From: Verticillium longisporum
Taxonomy: Eukaryota > Ascomycota > Sordariomycetes > Glomerellales > Plectosphaerellaceae
Direction of reading: 5' to 3'
Assembly (NCBI GenBank): GCA_019188255.1
Contig: JAETXT010000001.1
Location: 6,386,001-6,450,000, forward strand
DNA length: 64,000 nucleotides
Every line of letters begins with the position of its first letter. Position 1 is the stretch's first letter. The position numbers and the translations under genes are program-made. The notes beneath the pieces are model-generated. The model saw nothing but the letters and a program-made list of their open reading frames with translations, made no database searches and was not told the DNA's origin. Below, in pieces: positions 46,786 through 57,669 of this stretch.

Positions 46786-49700
46786 GGCTGTGGTGTCTGT
46801 GAGTTGTGCTGTGTTGCGTGTTGTGTGACGTGGTATGTGATGTGTGCGTTCCGAGAATGCGATCAGGGGCCAAAGTGCAGATGCAGTTGGTAGCGGTAGC
46901 CTGGATAGCGCAGGAGAGATCGACAATGGCAAGGGGAATGGGAAGAATGATAGATATAGATGCAGTGTCTGAGAAAGTGTCTGAGAAGAGAGTCAATCTA
47001 TTCTCAGAAAGTGGGTGGTTGAAGAGCGGCAAGAGATGAAAGAGGCCTAGTGTAGGCCAGGTGGTGAAGTTGGGCGCTTAGAGAATCTGGTAGGGCGAGT
47101 CGGGTGGCTTGGCGAGGGCGGGTTGATCGGCCGTTGACAAAAGCGGACTCTTGGTGTGGAGAGGCTGGGATTCAGATGCTGGTACGAGGATTTGTAGTGA
47201 AGTGAAGAGATGAAGAGGATTGAAGTGAAGAGAAGAGACGAAGAGAAGAGTTGAAGAGAAGAGTGTGAGATGTCAAGGCTTGCTTGAAGAGGGCTATGAT
47301 CGTGATCGCAGGAGGATGGGACGAGACGTCTCCTTTATACCGAACAGACCTGTAAACAGACAGACAGAAAGACAGACGGGCAGGAAGCTAGACAGTTGGG
47401 CACGCACTCCTCAGACGGAGATCCTGTACAGTAGACTCCTAGACATCCCTATCCCTGACACTGACACAAGCCCCAGATCTGACAGCCTGCTCGAGCCAAA
47501 AAAGCATGGGCATGGACATGGGGGGACATTGAAAGACAAAAAGCCCCGATGCCACGGGCGCGTCCCCAACGGGCTGGGGGGCTGGGCAAGGCATGGCGGT
47601 CTTGGGAAGGACGACCAGGCGCGGGGGCTCTCGGGCATGGTTGAGCCGGGCATGGTCGAAGGATGCTGGGATTCTAGACGGCAAGGAGGAAAGCTGGATG
47701 GTGGGCAGGGCGCATGTACCTGTGCTGCGCTAGCCACACGGCTGTCCGTCTCTTCGTCTCTTCGTCTCGTCGACGAGCTCGTTCTGCTTCGGCCTCCAAG
47801 GTAAAAGGGTCGTCCCTACCTGGGTAGCTCGAGGGGTGTGGTGGATGGTGGACAGGGGTGCCTTGTGCGATGCGCGCTTACCGGCTGCAGGGATCTGGCA
47901 TCCATGTGAGCTCGAGGCTTTGAGCTCTGACTCCTGCGCCTTGAGCTCTGACCTCCCTCTCTGCCTCTCTGCCTGTGCCTCTCTGCCTCTCTGCCTCTCT
48001 GCCTCTCTGCCTCTCTGCCTCTCTGCCTCTCTGCCTCTGTGCCTCTCTGCGTCCATGACCTTGACCCCGCGGGTTGAGTGCACTTGTCGGTTGAAGGGTG
48101 ACCGCGTATGGCCAGGATCGGCAGCAGGCTGCCGTCAGGAAGCGAGGCAGTCAGTGCCCATGTGCTCTTCTGGCTTCTCCGAGGGAAAATGGGTCAGAGA
48201 GAGGACGGACGAGTTGATGAGTCGCTCTCGATCAATCTTGCTGTGCGAGAGGCGCGCGGATGCCGCTGGCCAAGAGTACATGTAGAGGTATGCCGAGACG
48301 ACGCGGCCGGCAGCAAGTGATGCCGTGGGTACGCTGGACGCGGTGGACTCGATAGCCGACCTTGCTTGAGGTGGTCTGGTGGATGGTCTTGGTGGTCTGG
48401 TCTTGGTCTGGTGGATGGAGATGCAGGTAAGCTACCCAAGCTTGCCAAGGTGGTAGGGAGGAGGCCAGCAGCAGCAGGTTGCTTTGGTGTGGAGGCTAGG
48501 CCGGGCAGGAGAGCGGGACGGAAAGAGGGGAAATGGGCATAATTAGCACGGCTTGCTGAGCTAACGCCTCTGCTGCTGACATTGGCGGTGGGTGATTGGC
48601 TGTTTAGGCGGGGCGTCGTCGGTGACTGGCCAAAGGTCATGTCAAGTTGTGCTAATTTGGTCGTCGACCTAAGGAGTGCGCCTGCATCTCGACAGATGGG
48701 CTAATTTCTCATCGGATGCTTGCCCGTCCGACGGAGTGTGTTGCCATTCAATTAGCCCCGTCATGCCCATTTCGTCCATGCTTCACCGTGAGGTACATGT
48801 AGACCTTCCAGGCAGGCAAGGCAGGCAAGGCAGGTAGGTACTTAGCTCATCGTCTTCAGGCAAGTGAGAGTGAATGCATAGTCATTGGTCGGCCAGAATG
48901 GGAAACAACGTCTCATCGGGCTCCTGCTCATGGCTGCATGCCCACCGTTGCAACCCTCCAGCAACCCTCCAGCAACCCTCCAGCAGTTGGCTCTCGCTGT
49001 AATGTACACCAGACAGCCCTGCGACTCTAGCTTCCCTCGCCAGCCTTACATCGCTCCGTCGCGTCGGGGCTCAAAGGAGTCATGCAAATCTCGTCAACGA
49101 CAAACTCAGTCCCATGTTTCCCTCCACATTATGACCTTCCCAAAGTGCGAAATAAAGGAACCAAATGGTCGCCCAGGCACTGCGTTTCGTTTCATGGCTC
49201 CAGGGCACCCCCTTTCTTCGGTTTCAGGGCATGCCCCCCCTCACGCAGCCCGCTCCAGTGTTCCTCGCGCGGGCACCTAGGAATTTGCATACAGGTACAG
49301 CGCTCAGACGGCAGCCTTCCATCGCCTGAGCACGGGTGCCCTGTAGGTGCTGTAAACTCGCCCCGAGCTCCCCCCATTTCCTCGTCTGAGGTAGATTTCC
49401 GTCCAAGCTCCAGTTCGTCCGAGCTCCTCCTGCCTTGCCAAGCCCAGCGCCCGCCCGCCCCCCCCTGGATCTTCTGATCTCCTGATCTCCTTGTCCCGTC
49501 CCCTGATGATGCCCTGGAAATCAAACACCAAATGCACCCCTGCTCTCTCCTGTCACCCCTAGTTGTTTCTCGTTGACCTACAAGGTAGACGTCGGCATCT
49601 TCCTCCGATGGACCTTCTTGACTTTCCCTCATGACAAGACTAGCTTTCCACCTGAGGGAAACCTTCAAGACCCAAGTCGCCCCAACTACAACCCCCCTCC

Positions 49701-50856
49701 CCCCAGCAAAAGACCACACGTCGCAGACGCAGCCAACTCAAATCTCCACAAGCAACATGCCGTCCTCCCCGAGAAGGGGGGAGGAAGGGAGGGAGAAAAG
49801 AAAGCCATGTCATGTTCGTCGACCGCGTCCCGGCATCCAATCGCCCGACACCCCCCTATTCATCTCCCAGACCCTGCTCATTCGCGTCTCTCTTTTTTTC
49901 CCCCCATCCCCACCAACGTGCCACCGCAGTCGCTAGCTCCAGCCTGCCTCGTCTGGGTCTTCCAAGACGGACATGGCTGATCCTTCAGTCGAATCTCGCG
50001 CCTCAGCCTTCGAGATGCGGCCGCCCGGTTTGACGTGACCGGGACTGACTGACCATGACACTACTAAGCGAGAGGGCGAGAAACACCGACGAGGGAGAAG
50101 ACCACCAACAAGCCAGGGAGAGACGGAGAGAAAGAGACGGGCCCCCCATCATGGCGGCTGCGCCGAGGCATCGCGCTTCTTGTTGGCCGGGACAGCCAGA
50201 CCGGTTCGCCTCGCTGGGTGGTGCGCCACCAACAGACACTGCAGACCGCTCGCCGGGCATCATCATCTCTGCCCACCCGACGAAGGAGCCATGCGCATGC
50301 AGCTAGCTCCTTAACAACGCCTTGGTAAGTTGGCCCATATGACCCAACAGCCGCCGTTTGCCGCACTGCGTTTACGCCAACCTGACCTCTCACGCGAGGG
50401 CACGTCTTGTCACAGCAAGACGAGACGGGGCAGGCATGGTACGCATATTGTCAACAGGATGTTTGATTCTATCTTCTTTCGTCATCTGCGCGCATCTCCC
50501 TCATTCGACGAATGGCATGTTCATGCAGCTGATACATTATAATAACACACCGTCCCGCGCGGGGGACGTCTCTCGATATGCCTGCCGAATGCTCCAAGGT
50601 CCGCGAGGAGACAAAGAGAACAATAACAAATCGGTCGCGTGAGCCGCACACGCGCATCCTCCAGGTCCTCGCAATGCAATGCAGCCGAGCCAAGCGCCGT
50701 GATACAGCGCCAATTATGATGATGATGGTGCTGATAATGATGATCATGATGAACCGGGGGGGGATGTGCTAGCCCGTCTCGACAAACGAAAAAGAACAAG
50801 AAAAATATTCAACCCCCTCCACCCATCTCCGCAGCCCTTTCGCTCTGCTCGCCGGC
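46786..50856. other. 4 kb gene-poor region with simple repeats
   Basis: No supported gene. The stretch has GAAGAGAAGAG-type repeats (about 47205-47265), a GACAGACA run near 47355-47380, an 8-base CTCTGCCT array at about 47955-48050, three 11-base GCAACCCTCCA units at 48950-48983, and GGCAGGCAA and GGTAGGTA motifs at about 48813-48841. Short frames on both strands lack domain-like sequence. It may hold long 5' leaders or a non-coding RNA, which sequence alone cannot show. Confidence 0.35.
47955..48050 (+). repeat. 8-base CTCTGCCT tandem array
   Basis: About eleven units of CTCTGCCT with a few variant copies (GTGCCT). It gives open frames in both strands but the translations are pure repeats. 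Confidence 0.75.
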
Positions 50857-53800
50857 CTAGTTGTCGTGCCTAAAGGTGCACTTATCACCCCTGGCACACT
50901 TGCCTTGCTGCCAGAACGAGCACGCCTTCGTCCCAATGAGCGCCTTGTTCGCCGGCCGATGAGGCGCCAACGTCGCCCCGCCTGGCGCGTTGCCCTTGCG
51001 CTTGCCGTTCTTGTCTCTGTCCCGCCGGCCCCCCTCGCGTTCGTCGTGTTCGAAGCTGTCGCGCCTCTCGCCGCGATCACGGTAGTCCAGGTCGTCGTAG
51101 TCCAGTGCGTTCGGATCGTGCGGCGGCTCGTAACCACCGTGCTCCCGCCCGCGCCCCTGTTGCGCTGGCGCCTGCTGCTGTTGCTGTTGCTGTTGCTGCT
51201 GAAGCTTCGAGAGCGCCATCAGCTGCTGGTACCCTTGGTCGTTGGGGTTAAGCTCGTATGCGCCACCGCCGCCGCCCTGGGTCTGGGCTTGAGGCAGGCT
51301 GATCTGTCCGAGAAGAGCCTGAACTCCCCATCGCCCAGCTGCGGCCCCTGCCCGTTGGCGCCCTGCTGCGCCTGCTGAAGGAGAGCCATGTACTGCGCGT
51401 ACTGCTCGTGCTGCTGCTGCTGCTGATAGTACGCAGCCCAGGCCTCCTCGTTGCTCTGCGGGCGGGCCTGGCCCTGGTGATCCGCGGCTTGAATGCTGGC
51501 GGAGGGTTGCTGTGCCTGCCTCGCGACCTCACGGCGGGCAGCTTCCTCAGCCTGTTTCTTGGCACGCAAGGTGGCATCTCGTTGAAACCCTGTGCGCCAC
51601 TCACGCGATCGCTCTTCGTTGTTAGCCAGCCATGCTGGAGGCGTGGTGGCCGGAAACGGCCAGTCCTTTGCGACTGCAAATAGCTCTTCAAGCGCATCCA
51701 CCATGGCCTGGAATCCGGGATCGGGATAGTCGTGACGACGACGCGTCTTGGGCGTTGTTGTGCTGTAAGGATCGCTTGAGCGCCACAGCCTCATTCGTTC
51801 CGACGCAAGAAGGCTGAGAACCTGCTCGGGAGCGGGAACATGAGAAATTGGTGGCACTTGCGTTCCGTGCGGGAAGAGAGGCTTCGCGTGTTGTTGCGGT
51901 GGTGTCATGTTGTAGTTGTACGTCTCCGCCGTCGGCTCCTGAGGTGCTGGCACAAGATTGCCTAGGAGCGAGTCGATCTTGGCTGCAGGATCATCCTTGA
52001 GTTGATGCAGACGCTTGGCGGCGTAGTATGTCGCTGCATCAGGTCCCTGGCTCGCAATGTCGTTCCACCGGTTGCGAATTTCTTGGTATTTGGGATCATC
52101 GCGCGGCAAGTGGCCAATCCTGGCACCCGAGTCGGGAAGAGATGGCTCGGGAACGGGTGACTTGGGGGTTGGCGGAATATCAGAAATTGACGTATAAACA
52201 AACAACAGCTCCCGTCCCTCCCGCTCCTTGATGGAGTCCTGCTCCTCAGTGTGGAAAGTCTGGGTGCCGCCGCGCGTCACGAAAGCCTTGTCTCGGAAGT
52301 CCTTGGGAATGATCGAGAGGTCCGTCGGTGTTGGGTCAGTCCAGGGGCGGTAGGGCAGCTCATCATCTTCGTCGTCGTCCTCCGTGTAGTTACCACGCTG
52401 CTTCAGCATCATACCTTCCGAACGGTCATCGGCTGCATCTCTTGTCATGTTGTCCTGGTCCTCTGCCGCCTCCTTGTGGAAGATGCGGACTTGAACGAGC
52501 TCTGACTCTGGCCTCCAAGTGACGCGCAGCTTGCGACGGGCTTCTTTCCGCAGACGCTTCGCTTGCTCTTCAGGTGTCTCGGGGACTTCATTCTGCTTGG
52601 TATCCTTCTTGGATGCCTGTGCATCCAGCTTGGGCGTATTGATGGAGTCGAGAAGAGAACCGATGCTCGAGAGAGCGCTGGATGATGCGGCCGCCTTGGC
52701 CGGAGCAGCGCGAGGTTCCGGCTTTGCCTTCTTTGGCTCGCGGTCAATATCCATTGGCATGGGCCCAGACTTGGCGGCATCAGTCGCGCTGTTTCCGCTT
52801 CCTTCTGGTTTGATCACGGACTTGTTGAGCAGTCGGTTCTTGCCAGCTAGAGTAGACGAGTTCGCGGGACGGGGTTTAGTGCCCGCAAGCTTCGAGAGAA
52901 GGCTGCTGCCCATCTGCGGCTTGGTGCCAACCTTGGCACCGAGGACACTGCTTGTTCCCTCGACGTTCAACTTTTGCCGGGGCGGGAGTCTATGTCGTCT
53001 TCATGAGGTCGTTTTGTGGGCGATGCTGTAACAGGCGTCTTGCTGGTGACGCCAGGTTTGGCGAGTTTGGTAACAGGCGCGCTAGCGGCAGGCTTTTTGG
53101 CATCCGCTCCATTGACGGGCTCTTCCTTCTTGATGCGAGATGCCACTGTCTTGATCAGTTCCTTGACCTCGCTGTCGCCCTTGTCTGCGAATCTCTTCCG
53201 GACCGTCTCAAAGTTGACGGCGTCGGCAACTTTCTTCGTCAAGTTGATATTAGACATGAATCGAAGTGTGGCTTTGGGTAGAGGGCCAGAGTAGTCGGTC
53301 GCCTTGATGCAACCAATCAAGAGATTCACGAGGCTCAAAACGCCCTTCTGGTGGCCGCCAAGGTTCTCCAGCACAGCATCATCGCCATGTTTGTGGGCGG
53401 CGTCGAGGACCTTGACGAACATGTCCTTCTGTTGCTCACCAACCTTCTGCAGTTGGGCCACTTCGCTCTCTGGCCGTTTCTCCTTGACCGCCTGATCGAC
53501 CTCCTGCTTGGCCTTGGTCATGGCGGCTCTCAACTTGATAAAGAACTCGCCGAGACTTTGCACGGCACCAGCGATCAGGGCGTTGGTACGAACAGCAGAT
53601 GGATCGATGTACACGATGCCGAGCACATCCCATGCCGCAGCCTTTACTGGGTCTACTGGACGGGCCTCGGGTCGTATGGGTTTCTTGCGTTCTTCTTCCT
53701 CCTCTTTTCGCGCCTTCCGCTGCGCCTTGGCCTTGGCAGCTTCGTCGGCTTTTAGTTGCTCCTGGAAGGTGAAGGGGTAATCGGCATATTTAGGCTTCCG

Positions 53801-54639
53801 GTTGCCAAGCGCTTTCATTTCCTTTTGGTATTGGTCGATGAAGGGCTTTGCCTCTCTCTCCCTGTCTTCCGGCTTTCCTCCAAAGTTCAGAGACGGTTTG
53901 TATTTGTCTGTAAACTTTCCCTGTATTTCGCAGGGGAGCTCATGATTGGCACCAGGAAGTATACGTCTCCCACTCTGCGATGGCAGCGCGACAAGAGGGG
54001 CTAATCTATCGTAGCTTTTAGGGGTTGGCAGTTTGGCCGTCTCCGTTGATATGAGATAGTGTGCACCGGGTACAAGAGGGAAAGCCTTCTTCGCAGCAGC
54101 AGGTCGCTTGGCGAACTGGACAACGGCCGCCAGCTCCTCATCTGTGCTTGTTGGGGGTACGAGACTCTCCGTGTTGTCGAATGCCGTTCTTGAGATGACT
54201 GGCCGTGGAGAACCGGCGGGCTCTGGCTCTGACTCCTTCTTCACAGCACGTTTTCGTTTCTTGGCTGCTTGCTCGGCCTGCGGTGACTCCTGAAAGCCAA
54301 CTTGCGACACCGTCTGAGAGGACGCAGCGCCTACCAGGGATTGCTGGCCCAGCGGCTGAGGGCTAGCTGAAAAGCCGGCCGAGGCTTGGTGTTGCACTTG
54401 AGGTTGGGGCTGTGGCTGCAGCTCGGTAGGTGGGCGGGCGAGTGGCTGGAAGGTTGCCGTTGAGGTTGGATGAGAGTACCCCATCTGCTGCTGAGGAATG
54501 AACTGGGCCTGTTCATACGGCACCTGTGATGGGTTGGGTAGAGCTTGGACGTTCTGGTGCGTGCCTTGTTGTGGAGCGATCGGTTGGGCCTGGTACGGAT
54601 GGGGCGAGCCTGAGAATACTCTGTCAGGTTGAAGAGGAC

Positions 54640-54673
<34 letters not shown>

Positions 54674-55291
54674 ATGAAGGTGTGGCTGGAGTTGATGTTG
54701 GGGTTGGGGTTGAGAGAAGCCTTGCGCTGGAGAGTATGTTTGTGGCCTCAAATCGAATTGCGGGTGCTGCTGTATAGGCGTGTGGTTCGGCTGCCGTTGT
54801 TGCGTTATCAGTTGGGGCTCTGAAAATGTTGGCACCTGGCTGTTGTAGGCAGATGCACCTTGCCCCTGGTACTGGTAAGGAGCCTGAGAGAACTGCTGGG
54901 GATGGCCATGGCCATTACTGGCAGCTTGGCTATGATGCTGGCCAAGACTCGCAGGCTGGCTGTACACGTCTTGATGGAAATTATCTAGAGCCTGCATTGA
55001 CTGATCTTGTGCCGGCTGTGAGTACGAGCCATCGAGCGCAAACTGGTTGGAGCCGTGATGGAACCCCCCGTGGCCTAAGGTTGACATGGTGTCGTGATCA
55101 TTGGAGATGGTTGGCTGTCCCTGATGCGAGGAGCCGAGCTGGGAGTACGCAGCCTGCCCTGGCATTGGGTGTGACCAGCTCTGGACATTCTCGAATTGAT
55201 TGGCACCATCTTGGTAGTTGTATGAATTGGACCAGAGTGCGTTCTGATCCTGGCCTGCGCCTGTCTGGCCAGTATTCTGCCAGTCTTGCAT
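50857..55291 (-). CDS. PNUTS/Ppn1-like PP1-regulator candidate with TFIIS-N-like region and CCCH finger (two frame breaks)
   Basis: No intron is needed: about 1,479 codons over three frames. Frame 1 (55291-52967) begins MQDWQNTGQTGAGQDQNALW, has a Gln-rich disordered 400-residue start with a Q11 run, an AAKKRKRAVKK nuclear-type signal, and a helical TFIIS-N/LW-like segment near residues 560-720. Frame 2 continues KLNVEGTSSVLGAK from about 52975, with RKLRVTWRPESELVQVRIFH near residue 920, an RVxW PP1-docking motif of PNUTS type. Frame 3 covers the C-terminus with GGGGAYELNPNDQG and a Cys-X7-Cys-X5-Cys-X3-His finger (CSFWQQGKCARGDKCTFRH). Breaks at the T4 run 52972-52975 and the C4 run 51326-51329 would each be mended by one base. 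PNUTS proteins link PP1 to the 3'-end/termination machinery. The orthology is inferred from order and motifs. Confidence 0.72.
54642..54673 (-). repeat. Poly-glutamine CAG/CTG microsatellite in the PNUTS-like gene
   Basis: A run of CTG (CAG on the coding strand) about 10-11 codons long, encoding the Q run near residue 210 of the protein. Length polymorphism between strains is expected. Confidence 0.85.
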
Positions 55292-57669
55292 CGTGAATCA
55301 ACTTGATGGAAGTTGACGTGAGCAATTGCCCAGAAAGACAAGAAGACTCTGATTGGTTCCGCAGATGGATGGCGATGGATGAGATGATTCGCAGATGTGG
55401 GACTGGGTAAGAGCCAATCAGCACAGGCATAGACAATGTACCACGCGAGAAAGAGGCTAGCGGGAACCAGAAAGGTGGGGCGACGGGCGAACAGCCTTTG
55501 GGCGAGAGAGTTTGGTGGATCCAAAGTACAGCGGCACTTACAAATTGCTGAGAGGGTACCTGAAAGTGCAGGGTGCAGCGTCAGCATTGTGTTCAGCGGC
55601 GTCAAGATCGACCATGGACAGAGTTCGGGTCTTGGGCTTTTTTCTTCGAGCGAGTGTGGAGAGTTTGCATACCAAAGGAAAGGCAATCCAGCGACGGGGA
55701 ATCCGTCAGGATTATATGGGTTGTTTTCTGTGTAGGAGGGAAATCTGCACAAAGGCGATTAGCTTCTGCTAAAACAGAACTCTTTGATCTGTAAGTTGTG
55801 CAAGAAGGAAGGAATGAGTGCAAGAAGAATGAAGGCAGAGTCGGCGAATCGCATTCGGCACTGGAGTCCATATTGGTCCGACACAGTTCTGAAGAGGCTT
55901 GAGGGAAAGCGCAGCAGGCAGTCAGTGTTTCCAAGACGAGGAGAACGACGCTGGAAGGAGAAAGGCTGCGGTCGTGGGAACCCGTGGCCAACAAGTTTGG
56001 TGGTTGGCCAGAGTCTGTCCCTCGCACCGAGTTGCTGATGAGAGCCACCTCAAGCAACTGTTTCTTCGAGAAGTGCTGTAATTGCCGGCCTTTTTTTTTT
56101 TTTTTTTTTTTTTAGCAGCCATCTGTCAAATCCGCTCAAAGACCCCAGCGGAAGTTGATGTGGTGCACCAAAAGCGAGCCTTTGCAGAACAATTCCGAAG
56201 CAGAGTCTGCTGCAAAGCCTGCTGCAAATACCAGCCCTGGACGAAAAGCGGTGTCTGGGTCAATCCTGACCTGCAGCAGTAGTGTGTGTTTGACTGGTTC
56301 CATGATCGCAGCGAGCCACCCCACCAACACCACTGGCCGATCCTCGCCAACTGGATCCTGGAGCTGCCGCCCAACGAACGCGTCCTGCCTGCTTTGCACT
56401 TTGCAGACGAGTTTAAAAGGCGGTTCTACTCGCGAAGCCTGCCTGCTCTCCTCGCGCATCAAGCGCGAGCTTGTTGGGCTGCCTGGCTCGTTCTCATGTT
56501 GAACCTGCAATTAAAGCTGCGAGATCCCAGGGTGCGAGAGACCAAAGAGACTCTCAAACAAGATGCAAAGCTGTTCACGGGAAATTTGACGATGCTGCAC
56601 CTCCGTCGAGAGGTGCAGCACATTCAGCGGCCAGAAAACGCGATTTTGCGGGTGGGCTTGGGAAGGGGGATGAGAGAGGGTTTTGAGGGGGGTTATGAGG
56701 GCAATGGTCAGTCAAGCGGGGAGAGGAGGTCACCGTACCCTGCGAACGTTGTTCCCAACGACTCAAATCGCGCTCTTGCGCACTTCCGTTGCTGGAGCTG
56801 GTCGCGCGACGAGTTCCAAATGCTTTCCCTTTTATTTGATGGCAATCATTACAGAAGCGGACATGATTGATGGCAGAAGATTAAGTGAGAGAGGAAACGA
56901 CCGCGAGAAAAGAGGGTTGATGGATGAATGGGCCGAAAGGGATTTGCGCGTGACCTGTGTGATGACGGCTGGATGGGCGCCAGAAAGTACGTGTCGAAGT
57001 GGAATGAGCAGTTCTCTGCGATTCGCCCAGAGCCTCCTGTGGCCAGGAAACGACGCGGCAAGAATCAGTTTATACGAGCAGAAGCAAGCCTTTAGACGCG
57101 GTGTAGGTCGACTTGTCGCGTGCGATGGCTTCCGCGAACGTATTGATGGAAAGGCGTCGCGGTTTTACAGAGAAGAGATGGTTGGTGAGAAGGGGAAAAG
57201 TCGGTCGCGCTTTCGTACCGACAACGACTGTTAGAGGTCAGAAAGGTGACTGTTGCCCGATATGCCAGGCAGCAACGCATATATCGGATCGCCACAAGAC
57301 ATCGATTGTGGACAAGTGGGTCGGTGCTATGCAGGTAAAAGCTGTACCGCTGTATCCAGCTGTCACCCCACTCGCCCCTGCGCAAAGCAGATGACTGACG
57401 GCTGGGTTGTTTCAGTGGATCCGACCTTGAGAACACGGAGGCTAGAGGCGGGATAGCTAGATGCCTGGCCTCGAATAGTCGCGAACTCGTGGTCACAGTT
57501 CATGTTGACGGCCGACCTTGTTTTTCGATCCTGCGCCAGCCGAATTGCACACAAGAATCCTCGCCTTCTGCATCGGGGCGACCAGGATAGCTCCTCTCAC
57601 GCGCGACACACACTACACTAATCACCATCCAAATCCCAGCCGGAGCTCAATAGCTCTTCGCCATCTGCA
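55292..57669. promoter_or_regulatory. Divergent upstream region of the PNUTS-like gene and SLY1
   Basis: 2.4 kb. It contains a run of 23 T at 56091-56113 and no recognisable gene; short frames at 56155-56870 overlap each other without a protein-like pattern. The last 60 bases before SLY1 look like leader. Confidence 0.35.

Noticed and set aside
47955..48285. Cys/Leu-rich frame in the CTCTGCCT repeat
   Set aside because: The translation is produced by the simple repeat and has no start context or domain.
56155..56870. Overlapping frames in the SLY1/PNUTS-like spacer
   Set aside because: Competing frames on both strands, none with consistent codon use or domain content.
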